This document shows positions 17,401-23,334 of a stretch of DNA of 64,000 nt, piece after piece. The first letter of the stretch is position 1. The number at the start of each line of letters is the position of its first letter. The notes under the pieces were generated by a model that was not told the DNA's origin, ran no database searches, and saw nothing but the letters and a program-made list of their open reading frames with translations. Position numbers and translations under genes: made by a program. The stretch covers positions 102,111 to 166,110 of the forward strand of contig PKXQ01000066.1 in assembly GCA_003132405.1 (NCBI GenBank), written 5' to 3'. Source of the DNA: Acidobacteriaceae bacterium (GTDB lineage Bacteria; Acidobacteriota; Terriglobia; Terriglobales; Acidobacteriaceae).

Positions 17401-17478
17401 GAAAAAGTTGGGCGCAACGATCCTTGCCCCTGCGGAAGCGGCAAGAAGTACAAAAAGTGTTGCGGGGCGAGTGCGTAA
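14440..17478 (+). CDS. secA: Protein translocase ATPase SecA
   Basis: 1012 residues. ATPase motor that pushes unfolded preproteins through SecYEG at the inner membrane. Walker A is in [14 protein letters not shown] (about 142), and Walker B/DEAD-like residues are in [17 protein letters not shown]. The helicase motifs [13 protein letters not shown] and [13 protein letters not shown] follow. The C-terminal zinc-binding SEC-C tail [14 protein letters not shown] is complete. The start is a TTG at 14440 that gives the standard [12 protein letters not shown]-terminus. Two inserts relative to the E. coli length are visible (around 55-80 and 555-605), within the range seen in the phylum. Downstream, a repeat-type hairpin separates it from the convergent CYTH gene. 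Confidence 0.98.
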   Translation: MINTLLGKVFGTKNEREVKRLMPRVAAINALEAGMQKLSDDELRGKTAEFRARIQERLSPIADEPDADPDSPDIDLRNSDRQKEIEAERGELLKVVLDELLEEAFAVVREAGKRVLNMRHFDVQLIGGMVLHEGKIAEMKTGEGKTLVATLPVYLNALSGRGVHVVTVNDYLAKRDSEWMGKLYSFLGLTVGVIVHDLDDEQRRAAYAADVTYGTNNEFGFDYLRDNMKFDLRDCVQRVHNFAIVDEVDSILIDEARTPLIISGASEESTDKYYKVNRIIPKLEKGEEIDTQPGEPKIMTGDYVVDEKHRNVTVSDEGWEKVEKLLGIGNIADPENWALKHHVETAVKAHALYKRDVEYVVKDGEVLIVDEFTGRLMPGRRWSDGLHQAIEAKENVKIERENQTLATITFQNYFRMYKKLAGMTGTAETEAPEFDKIYRLEVVVIPTNRVLLRKENPDIVYRTEKEKYFAAADEIQRLHESEQPVLVGTTSIEKSERISELLKKKGIKHVVLNAKYHEREAEIVAQAGRKGMVTIATNMAGRGTDILLGGNAEFMAKQECVKKGIAQPIRAAQGKIEAEVDDPNRAVWYYAGNEYAVPTDQWSEIFARYKADTDREHREVIEAGGLHIFGTERHEARRIDNQLRGRAGRQGDPGSSRFYLSLEDDLMRIFAKEWISNLLQRLGMEEGVPIESRMITRRIEGAQKAVEGQNFEARKHLLEYDDVMNKQREAVYGLRRRLLEGLDQKDLIVEDYVSGILGDILERHCPPKDHVDNWDLKALKDAIIARFGLDIYAEGIKPDEMNRQELGDAIFGKLKERYDAKEALIGAEAMRYHERMIMLSVIDAQWKDHLLSMDHLKEGIGLRGYAQHDPLVEYKRESFDMFEEMMKRFQEETVRYLYLMQIMERPPDAGPRLTSGSQDEAAVKGSEVSASSVITGGRGGNGRPPRQVATSVDEIEIAFQRKKKKELEQARMAGAGDMQVQQVVRSGEKVGRNDPCPCGSGKKYKKCCGASA

Positions 17479-17483
17479 TTCTT

Positions 17484-17549
17484 TACCGCCGAGACGTGAT
17501 ATATCCCTTAACTTGTTTTCTCCGCGCTCTCGGCGTTTCTGCGGTTAAA
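17484..17549. repeat. Dispersed ACCGCCGAGACG inverted repeat between secA and the CYTH gene
   Basis: Left arm TACCGCCGAGACG and right arm CTCGGCGTTTCTGCGGTTAA face each other around about 30 unrelated bases. Copies occur at 18127-18220 and 20550-20629. It lies between convergent genes, and the stop codon of the CYTH gene (17545-17547) is inside its right arm. Confidence 0.7.
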
Positions 17550-18117
17550 TGTTTTTTGATTTCTTCCCCAGCGCGCGAAAAGTCATTTCCGTAGCTTTGC
17601 TGCGCGTGCGCCGTTTCCATTCGAAAAACATCGGCGCGTAGGTCTGAGTGATATAGTCGCCGCGGCTAATCCCCAGCGCGCGTGCTGTGCGATCGATCCA
17701 GCGCGGCTTGCCTTCGATCTCGCCAAAATTTCCAATCGGAGTCTTATCGAGAACTACATGCCCCTCGCCATCGCTCCACTCCGCGCGATACTTCTCGTAG
17801 CGAAATGTGGGTTCAAAGCCCAGCGTATGCAAGATGGCCTCCATTTGTTGGCCATTCTCGACCGGGGTTTCGAGTTCGACTCGTTTCTTGTGGCGGCCTT
17901 CCTTGCCCTTTGCTTTATGCGTCAGCGTCCAGATGTCGCCATACTTGCGGAGGCGCAGCATGTCACCTCGCTTGCGCAGTTTCTGGCCGGGCAGATCGTA
18001 GAGCGTATTCATTTCGTGGGTAGAACGGGTCATCTGCTTGAAGCCAGCACGCTTCAGAGCGCGGCTAAGCACGGACAGATTTTCAATTCGAAATTTGATT
18101 TCGATTTCGTTCGGCAT
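17545..18117 (-). CDS. CYTH-domain protein (class IV adenylate cyclase / triphosphatase family)
   Basis: 190 residues. The ExExK signature is at the N-terminus (PNEIEIKFRIENL), followed by the expected basic and acidic strands (KRGDMLRLRKYGD, WTLTHKAKG, KRVELETPVE, EGHVVLDKTPIGNFGEIEG). The fold is a triphosphate tunnel enzyme; members act as inorganic triphosphatases, thiamine triphosphatases or class IV cyclases and cannot be told apart here. It should be cytoplasmic. The stop codon is supplied by the dispersed repeat downstream, and another copy begins ten bases upstream of the ATG, so the gene is bracketed by two repeat copies. Confidence 0.87.
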   Translation of the reverse strand: MPNEIEIKFRIENLSVLSRALKRAGFKQMTRSTHEMNTLYDLPGQKLRKRGDMLRLRKYGDIWTLTHKAKGKEGRHKKRVELETPVENGQQMEAILHTLGFEPTFRYEKYRAEWSDGEGHVVLDKTPIGNFGEIEGKPRWIDRTARALGISRGDYITQTYAPMFFEWKRRTRSKATEMTFRALGKKSKNI

Positions 18118-18126
18118 AGTGAAATC

Positions 18127-18220
18127 TTAACCGCCGAGGCGCCGAGAAAACCAATGAGATCTGCGGAGTTTCTGCCTAAGTATTTCTCGGCGGCCTCGGC
18201 GCCCACTGCGTCTCGGCGGT
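18127..18220. repeat. Dispersed ACCGCCGAGGCGCCGAG inverted repeat
   Basis: TTAACCGCCGAGGCGCCGAG opens the element and CGTCTCGGCGGT closes it, with a further CTCGGCGGCCTCGGCGCC block inside. It fills the space between the CYTH start and the XdhC stop. Confidence 0.7.
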
Positions 18221-18227
18221 GAGCGGC

Positions 18228-19091
18228 CTAGATTTTCGACGGAGTGGATTTCGGCTCAACGGATTTCGGCTCCGACTCCCGCTCGTGCCGATGGAACCAA
18301 CTCATGTGAGGTAGATCACGCTCCACTTTTCGCCGTTTTGCAATCAGTTCGGCGGTGATGGAAACAGCGATCTCTTCCGGCGTGATGGCGCCGATATCCA
18401 GTCCGACCGGCGAGTGGACTCGATCGAACAGATGCGCCGGCAGGCCTTCCTGCTGCAACTCTTTGAAGATGGTTATCACTTTTCGTTTCGATCCGATCAT
18501 GCCGATGTAGCGCGCCGGAGTCTGCACCGCCCAGCGCAGCATTCGCATATCGTCGCGGTGCCCGCGCGTGACGATCACGATATACGAAGACTCGCCCGGC
18601 ATGATCTCGGCGGCAGCCTTATCAAAATCGGCGGCGATCACCTGCTGCGCCTCGGGGAAGCGCTCGCGGTTGGCGTAAGCTTCGCGATCGTCGATGATTG
18701 TGACGTCAAAACCGGCGATGCGCGCGACTTTATAAAGGCTCGCCGCCACGTGGCCGGCGCCAAAAATATAAAGATCGGCGGGAGGCAGCACCGGCTCGAC
18801 AAAAATTTCGAGCGTTCCGCCGCAGACGAGGCCGGTATCGTTCTTTGGATCCTGATTCAGATCGAAGGTCAGTGTGCGCGGCTTCTCCGATTCCATCACC
18901 TCGCGCGCCGCCTGCCAAACTTCAGCCTCAACGCAGCCGCCGCCGATCGTGCCGACGATCGAGCCATCGTCGCGCACCAGCATCTTGGCCGTCTTGAACG
19001 AAGGAATCGATCCGCGCACATTGACAATAGTGGCCACCGCGCCCCGACGCCCTTCTTTACGCAGCCGAACGATTTCCTCGTAGAGATCCAT
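18228..19091 (-). CDS. XdhC family protein (molybdenum cofactor sulfuration/insertion factor)
   Basis: 287 residues from the ATG at 19091 (MDLYEEIVRLRKEGRRGAV). Members bind molybdenum cofactor and deliver its sulfurated form to xanthine dehydrogenase-type enzymes in the cytoplasm. The N-terminal domain has the conserved GGGCVEAEVW (cysteine may bind the cofactor) and the C-terminal Rossmann domain has YIFGAGHVAASLYK and IIDDREAYAN. The family ending MIGSKRK plus LDIGAITPEEIAVSI is present. No molybdenum hydroxylase subunits lie in the window, so its client is elsewhere. Upstream, on the same strand, lie the small-RNA candidate terminator and the 8/4 tRNA. Confidence 0.93.
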   Translation of the reverse strand: MDLYEEIVRLRKEGRRGAVATIVNVRGSIPSFKTAKMLVRDDGSIVGTIGGGCVEAEVWQAAREVMESEKPRTLTFDLNQDPKNDTGLVCGGTLEIFVEPVLPPADLYIFGAGHVAASLYKVARIAGFDVTIIDDREAYANRERFPEAQQVIAADFDKAAAEIMPGESSYIVIVTRGHRDDMRMLRWAVQTPARYIGMIGSKRKVITIFKELQQEGLPAHLFDRVHSPVGLDIGAITPEEIAVSITAELIAKRRKVERDLPHMSWFHRHERESEPKSVEPKSTPSKI

Positions 19092-19159
19092 AAGTTTGAT
19101 TATGGTTTGATGCGGGAGGAAGGTCAATAGACGGCTACGCAGGTTATCGTTCGCAAGAA

Positions 19160-19230
19160 ACAAAAGCCCCGGATCATCACTCCGGGGCTACTGGCGTTTT
19201 GCCAGTGGGTACTAATAACACGGCCTGCGA
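19160..19230 (-). ncRNA. Candidate small RNA complementary to the adjacent tRNA
   Basis: A promoter candidate (TTGACA, 17-base spacer, GACGAT) would start a transcript near 19230 that ends at a strong intrinsic terminator, about 70 nt. Its first bases TCGCAGGCC (19222-19230) and the following AGTACCC (19207-19213) are exact complements of the tRNA anticodon region (19346-19354) and D arm (19361-19367), in colinear order. ACTGG extends the second block with one mismatch. A hairpin ACTGGC-AAAAC-GCCAGT precedes the terminator. No reading frame of note is present. Function as an anti-tRNA regulator is inference; a decayed inverted partial copy of the tRNA is the main alternative. Confidence 0.5.
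19165..19189 (-). terminator. Intrinsic terminator of the small-RNA/tRNA unit
   Basis: AGCCCCGGA and TCCGGGGCT make a perfect 9-bp GC-rich stem with a seven-base loop. On the minus strand it is followed by TTTTGTTTC, fitting termination in that direction. It ends transcription about 70 bases before the xdhC-like gene. Confidence 0.8.
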
Positions 19231-19236
19231 GCTTCT

Positions 19237-19265
19237 ATCGTCACCCTGCCGCGACGCCCTGTCAA
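19237..19265 (-). promoter_or_regulatory. Sigma-70-like promoter candidate for the small RNA
   Basis: Consensus -35 TTGACA at 19260-19265, 17-base spacer, GACGAT at 19237-19242 as a weak -10. It lies downstream of the tRNA and upstream of the tRNA-complementary segment. Confidence 0.45.
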
Positions 19266-19294
19266 GAGCACTTTTTTAGCTGCGAGTGACTGCA

Positions 19295-19383
19295 CGGAGG
19301 GCGGCAGACTCGAACTGCAATGGCTGATGTAGCCACTCGACGGCTTCGCAGGCCGCGTCCAGTACCCGCTGGAAACGCCCTCC
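19295..19383 (-). tRNA. Class II tRNA with 8/4 acceptor/T-stem geometry (allo-tRNA type), anticodon GCG
   Basis: An 89-base cloverleaf is fully paired. Acceptor stem 8 bp: GGAGGGCG (19383-19376) with CGCCCTCC (19303-19296). D stem 5 bp (19373-19369 with 19362-19358), loop CGGGTA. Anticodon stem 5 bp with one G-U (19356-19352 with 19344-19340), loop CTGCGAA, anticodon GCG at 19349-19347. Long variable arm TGGCT/AGCCA (19335-19331 with 19325-19321). T loop TTCGAGT on a 4-bp stem GCAG/CTGC (19318-19315 with 19307-19304). A 7/5 fold would put a T-C mismatch at the base of the T stem, so 8/4 fits better. The discriminator is G (19295) and CCA is not encoded. G73 plus the long variable arm point to seryl-tRNA synthetase, while GCG would read the arginine codons CGC and CGU. 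Acidobacterial 8/4 and 9/3 tRNAs have been described as possible suppressors or regulatory RNAs. Confidence 0.85.
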
Positions 19384-19520
19384 AGACTCAGCCCGCGATG
19401 TACACTTTACGACTTGGCGCGAATACGTTCTGTGTCACTTGTCACAATGCTTTTGGTACATTGCGATTAGCATTTTGTTCCGAAACGGTCTCTGACCCTG
19501 AGAAGTTCACGGGAGCACCC

Positions 19521-20543
19521 ATGAAAGCTGTTCGTATTCATCAGTTCGGCGGGCCGGAAGTTCTGGTGTACGAAGATGTGCCCGATCCCAAGCCGCGCAA
19601 GGACCAAGTCCTCGTACGAGTCCGGGCATGCGCGCTCAATCACCTTGACATATGGGTGCGCAAAGGATTGCCGGGCGTGAATCTGCCGCACATCCTGGGC
19701 AGCGACATCGCCGGAGAGATCGCCGAAGTCGGCGAGTACATCACCGACCTCAAGGTCGGCCAGCGGGTGCTGCTGGCGCCGATGGTTTCCTGCAATCGCT
19801 GTGCGAAATGCGTGGCTGGCCTGCAGAATGAGTGTCGTCAATTTGCCGTGCTCGGCAACGCAATTGACGGCGGCAACTGCGAATTGATAGCAGTCCCTGC
19901 CGTCAATGTCATCCCGATTCCCGACTGGCTCGATTTCAACGAAGCTGCCAGCGTTCCTCTCGTTTTTGTTACGGCATGGCACATGCTCACCGGGCGCGCC
20001 GCGATTCGTCCGGGACAGACCGTGCTGGTGCTGGGCGCGAATTCTGGCGTGGGCATTGCCGCCATCCAGATCGCGAAAATGTTTCACGCGCGTGTGATCA
20101 CCACTGCCGGCGACGAACGCAAGATAGAGCGCGCCCGCGAACTCGGCGCCGATTTTGTCATCAACCATTACCAGCAAAAAATTTCGCAGGAAGTCCGCAA
20201 GATCACAAACTTTGAAGGCGTCGACATCGTCATCGAGCACGTGGGAAAGGCCACGTGGGACGAGAGCGTCAAATCGCTCAAGGCTGGAGGCACGCTGGTG
20301 ACCTGCGGCGCAACCACGGGCCCAAAAATCGAACTTGATCTGCGCTTCCTCTTCTCGCGCCAATTGGCATTCCTGGGATCGTATATGGGCACAATGAGCG
20401 AACTGCATGAAGTGCTAGGGCACGTGTTTGCGGGACGGCTAAAGCCGATCATCGACCACACTTTTTCGCTAAAGGAAATTCGCACCGCGCACGAGTATCT
20501 GGAGAAGAGCCAGATGTTTGGCAAGATCGTGCTGAACCCGTAG
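19521..20543 (+). CDS. Zinc-type alcohol dehydrogenase / quinone oxidoreductase family protein (MDR)
   Basis: 340 residues from ATG 19521, which has GGGAG nine bases upstream and gives the standard MKAVRIHQFGGPEVLVYEDV start. Cytoplasmic NAD(P)H-dependent oxidoreductase of the medium-chain dehydrogenase/reductase superfamily. The catalytic-domain GSDIAGEIAEVG block and a structural zinc set of four cysteines (MVSCNRCAKCVAGLQNEC) are present. The Rossmann motif is VLVLGANSGVGIAAIQIAK. The substrate cannot be read from sequence. The frame is open upstream, but that part overlaps the tRNA on the other strand and lacks family similarity. A dispersed repeat separates it from nuoB. Confidence 0.93.
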   Translation: MKAVRIHQFGGPEVLVYEDVPDPKPRKDQVLVRVRACALNHLDIWVRKGLPGVNLPHILGSDIAGEIAEVGEYITDLKVGQRVLLAPMVSCNRCAKCVAGLQNECRQFAVLGNAIDGGNCELIAVPAVNVIPIPDWLDFNEAASVPLVFVTAWHMLTGRAAIRPGQTVLVLGANSGVGIAAIQIAKMFHARVITTAGDERKIERARELGADFVINHYQQKISQEVRKITNFEGVDIVIEHVGKATWDESVKSLKAGGTLVTCGATTGPKIELDLRFLFSRQLAFLGSYMGTMSELHEVLGHVFAGRLKPIIDHTFSLKEIRTAHEYLEKSQMFGKIVLNP

Positions 20544-20549
20544 AGCTTT

Positions 20550-20629
20550 TTTACCGCCGAGACGCCGAGGACGGCGAGAACTCGCATGCCTTCCTTTCCT
20601 CCGCGCACTCGGCGTCTCTGCGGTTAAAA
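20550..20629. repeat. Dispersed ACCGCCGAGACGCCGAG inverted repeat before nuoB
   Basis: TTACCGCCGAGACGCCGAG at the left and CTCGGCGTCTCTGCGGTTAA at the right are reverse complements with one or two differences, with about 38 bases between them. It fills the gap between two co-directional genes. Confidence 0.75.
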
Positions 20630-20636
20630 TATAGTC

Positions 20637-21209
20637 ATGGCTCCAGAACTCAATTTCGGCCCTTACGTCGACGTAGAAAATGGCAAGAAGGTAGTCAAAG
20701 AACTTGTCTACGGAGATGGCGTGCCCAATGGCATCGTCATGACCACGCTCGATTCGACGGTCAACTGGATGCGCAAGAATTCGATCTGGCCCATGACGTT
20801 TGGCTTGGCTTGCTGCGCGATTGAAATGATGTCGATGGGCGCGTCGCGCTTCGATATCGCGCGCTTCGGAGCGGAAGTATTCCGTCCGTCACCGCGCCAG
20901 TCGGACCTGATGATCATCGCCGGCCGCGTCTCCAATAAAATGGCGCCCGTTATTCGCCAACTCTGGGAGCAGATGCCGGAGCCGAAGTGGGTCATTTCAA
21001 TGGGAGCATGCGCCACTTCCGGGGGCGTCTTCAATAACTACGCGCTGGTGCAGAGCGTGAATCAGGTGATTCCTGTCGATATCTATGTCCCAGGCTGTCC
21101 GCCGCGCCCGGAGCAGTTGATTTATGCGATCACGCTGCTGCAGCAGAAGATCATGACCGAGCGTGGCACGGTAAAGAAGGCGTTGAATCTCGTGCCGAGC
21201 GGCGAGTAA
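20637..21209 (+). CDS. nuoB: NADH-quinone oxidoreductase subunit B (orphan copy)
   Basis: 190 residues. NuoB carries the N2 iron-sulfur cluster at the end of the electron chain of complex I, next to the quinone site. The cluster ligands are present: adjacent cysteines in [11 protein letters not shown] (about 59-60), Cys in MGACATSGG (about 125) and Cys in [11 protein letters not shown] (about 154). The length fits. It is unusual that no other nuo gene lies beside it; the remaining subunits must be encoded elsewhere, or this is a second copy. It starts right after a dispersed repeat, and is followed by a convergent zinc-ribbon gene. Confidence 0.95.
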   Translation: MAPELNFGPYVDVENGKKVVKELVYGDGVPNGIVMTTLDSTVNWMRKNSIWPMTFGLACCAIEMMSMGASRFDIARFGAEVFRPSPRQSDLMIIAGRVSNKMAPVIRQLWEQMPEPKWVISMGACATSGGVFNNYALVQSVNQVIPVDIYVPGCPPRPEQLIYAITLLQQKIMTERGTVKKALNLVPSGE

Positions 21210-21233
21210 GCACATCGGATCACCCGATCACCT

Positions 21234-22457
21234 TCACTGTTTCATTCTCGTAGCCTGCTGCCGTTCTGGCGGCGTCATCTGGTTCCACACCGCATTCAAA
21301 TCCTTTTCCAGGATCTGATTCGTCGGATCCACCCGCAGAGCGAGAGCGAACCATAGATAGGATGTCGGCAAGTCGCGCGGCACGCAGTGGCCGGTGGCGT
21401 ACATGGTGCCGAAGGTGCTTCGCGCCTTAGCATTCGATTGGGCTGAAGCAATTTTGAGATTCTTCACCGCCTCATCGCAATTTTCGTGCATGCCTCGTCC
21501 GTAGAGATACGCCTCACCTCGGCGAAAAGCCGCGTCTCCGGTATCAGGTGCGGAGGGCTCGGGTCGACTTGGAGCCCTGGCCGCGGCAACGAGCGGCTCG
21601 CTCTTAGCAACAGTTTTGTGGGCTGGGCTAGCCTTCGGAGTTACCGGTGTCGCTGCCGCTCGTTGCGCCGGAGCCGCAGGCTTTGCATCGTTATTCGCAG
21701 CCTTCGGATTGGCGTTCTCAGGCTGCCCACCGCTTGCAGCCGGTGGTGCCGTGGCCGGAGGCGAACTCGCTTGCGATGAGCCGTTATCCGGCGTTGCTGC
21801 CACATCCGGGGCGGCGGGTTCAGTCGACGGCTTGTCTTTAGGCTCGTCGCTAGGCGCCGCAACGGGCTTTTGTGCGGCATTGCCCGCCGGAGCTTCGTCG
21901 GCATTAGAGATCGCAGCCTGCAGCTTTCTACTTTCGTTTGCGCCCACGTAGTTGGTGTATGCCCACCAGCCCGCGATGCCCAGCCCTGCGAGCAGCACCA
22001 GCAACAGCAGAATCCGCCCCACGCCACTTTTCGGCTCGTCGGGCTCCATGAAAGAATCGAAGCTGGAAAAAGATGTTTCGCGCAGCAGGTCGATGCTGGG
22101 CGGAGCGGAAGTTGTGCGAGCGGCGCTCGGATGAGCCGGAGCGGATTGACTCGCGCTCGCTTGATGCGAAGCGGGCTCATCGGCCACAGGTTGATTGAGT
22201 CCCAGCATCGAAGGGCCGCTGATCGGCGGCACTGGCTTGTTGACGGGGCGCGCCACCGCTTCCGCGACAACGGGCTTAATCGAGTCTGCGGCGGTCGTCA
22301 CTTTTGGTGAAATTTTTGGCGGGAACGCTGACAATGGATCGAGCGCTGGTGCGCCCGACGGACGGCGCGCTTCGAGCGGGGTGCCGCACATTCCGCAAAA
22401 GCGGAAATTTTCTGAATTGTCCTCACCGCATTTCGGACAGATCACAATTTCTCCCAA
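21234..22457 (-). CDS. Zinc-ribbon membrane protein with C-terminal Sel1/TPR-like repeats
   Basis: 407 residues. An N-terminal zinc ribbon with two CxxC pairs (VICPKCGEDNSENFRFCGMC) leads into a Pro/Ala-rich region. One transmembrane span follows (ILLLLVLLAGLGIAGWWAYT, about 150-169), then a long low-complexity Ala/Pro/Lys linker to about residue 300. The end is a Sel1-like repeat region (AAFRRGEAYLYGRGM, KARSTFGTMYATGHC, TSYLWFALAL). The topology suggests a cytoplasmic zinc ribbon and a periplasmic repeat domain for protein contacts. This architecture is frequent in Acidobacteria but has no assigned function that I can name. Confidence 0.8.
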   Translation of the reverse strand: MGEIVICPKCGEDNSENFRFCGMCGTPLEARRPSGAPALDPLSAFPPKISPKVTTAADSIKPVVAEAVARPVNKPVPPISGPSMLGLNQPVADEPASHQASASQSAPAHPSAARTTSAPPSIDLLRETSFSSFDSFMEPDEPKSGVGRILLLLVLLAGLGIAGWWAYTNYVGANESRKLQAAISNADEAPAGNAAQKPVAAPSDEPKDKPSTEPAAPDVAATPDNGSSQASSPPATAPPAASGGQPENANPKAANNDAKPAAPAQRAAATPVTPKASPAHKTVAKSEPLVAAARAPSRPEPSAPDTGDAAFRRGEAYLYGRGMHENCDEAVKNLKIASAQSNAKARSTFGTMYATGHCVPRDLPTSYLWFALALRVDPTNQILEKDLNAVWNQMTPPERQQATRMKQ

Positions 22458-22567
22458 TTACTCTTGCAACAGTCTAACTCGCGTCCGGCATGTCTCCGCT
22501 CGCCTTCTTGATAATCGTCCGTCCATATTAAAATGCCAGATTAAAATGCCAAAGCTGGTCTCTAGCA

Positions 22568-23293
22568 ATGCCCAAAGACTCTAAAGCCAAGCCGTCCGCT
22601 CCGCAGCGCTTCGAAGCGCGGCTCGAGCGCCTGCGTTCGCGGCTCAATTGGATTATTGTCCACGTGCCATTGGATGCAACTAGGGTATGGGGGTTGCGCG
22701 GGCAGATCAAAGTTAAGGGCGAAATTAATGGGTACGCATTTCGCACTTCGCTGTTTCCCCGCCGCGACGGCCGACACTTTCTACTGATCAACAAGCGCAT
22801 GCAAAAGGGAGCATGCGCTTACGAGGGCGGTGTCGCCCGCTTTCAGCTTGAGCTCGATCGCGAAGAACGCTCCGTGGCTATGCCCATTGAACTGAAGCGT
22901 ATTGTTACTGATGATCTCGGCCGCGGAGGTCGCGCGCTGCAGCGCTGGTATGACGGACTCAATCACTCGACGCGCAACGACATCGCAAAGTGGATTGATG
23001 AACCTAAAAGCGCAGTCGCACGCGTTCGTCGTGCCGAACAACTGGCGGAGCGCTTGCTCAATGTTATGGAGGCGGAACGAGAGCTGCCACCGATCTTGCA
23101 AGTAGCGTTTGCGCGCCATCCAAAGGCTCGTGCCGGCTGGGATTCGATGTCGCCATCTCGCCGCCGCGGGCATCTGTTTGGCATTTTTTATTACCGAACT
23201 CCGGACGCGCGTGGCCGGCGCATCGACAAAATGCTTGACGATGCCAGCGCACTCGCGGAGAAAATAAGCGATCGGAAAAAGTCAGCGCTATAA
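22568..23293 (+). CDS. DUF1905 / YdeI (OmpD-associated)-like two-domain protein
   Basis: 241 residues. The first about 95 residues fit DUF1905 (WIIVHVPLDATRVWGLRGQIKV, NGYAFRTSLFPRRDGRHFLL). The second part fits the YdeI-type bacteriocin-protection/OmpD-associated domain (YDGLNHSTRNDIAKWIDEPK then RRAEQLAERLLNVMEAER). A short C-terminal extension ends in SDRKKSAL. Such proteins are cytoplasmic; their biochemical role is unknown. It begins about 110 bases from the divergent zinc-ribbon gene and is followed, 41 bases later, by the S9 peptidase. Confidence 0.82.
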   Translation: MPKDSKAKPSAPQRFEARLERLRSRLNWIIVHVPLDATRVWGLRGQIKVKGEINGYAFRTSLFPRRDGRHFLLINKRMQKGACAYEGGVARFQLELDREERSVAMPIELKRIVTDDLGRGGRALQRWYDGLNHSTRNDIAKWIDEPKSAVARVRRAEQLAERLLNVMEAERELPPILQVAFARHPKARAGWDSMSPSRRRGHLFGIFYYRTPDARGRRIDKMLDDASALAEKISDRKKSAL

Positions 23294-23334
23294 TTCACAG
23301 GCGCCGCGATATCGCGGCCCGTTCGAGGTTATTC

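Noticed and set aside
19181..19236. A second tRNA on the plus strand
   Set aside because: The stretch resembles the 5' half of the tRNA, but the D stem and anticodon stem do not pair and no acceptor or T arm exists; it is better seen as complement or partial inverted copy.
19295..19383. Selenocysteine tRNA (selC)
   Set aside because: The 8-bp acceptor stem, long variable arm and G73 recall selC, but the anticodon is GCG instead of TCA, the T stem is 4 rather than 5 bp, and no selA/selB/selD genes are in the window.
19320..19520. N-terminal extension of the alcohol dehydrogenase
   Set aside because: The frame is open, but the sequence overlaps the tRNA and has no family similarity; ATG 19521 has a good ribosome-binding site and the standard N-terminus.
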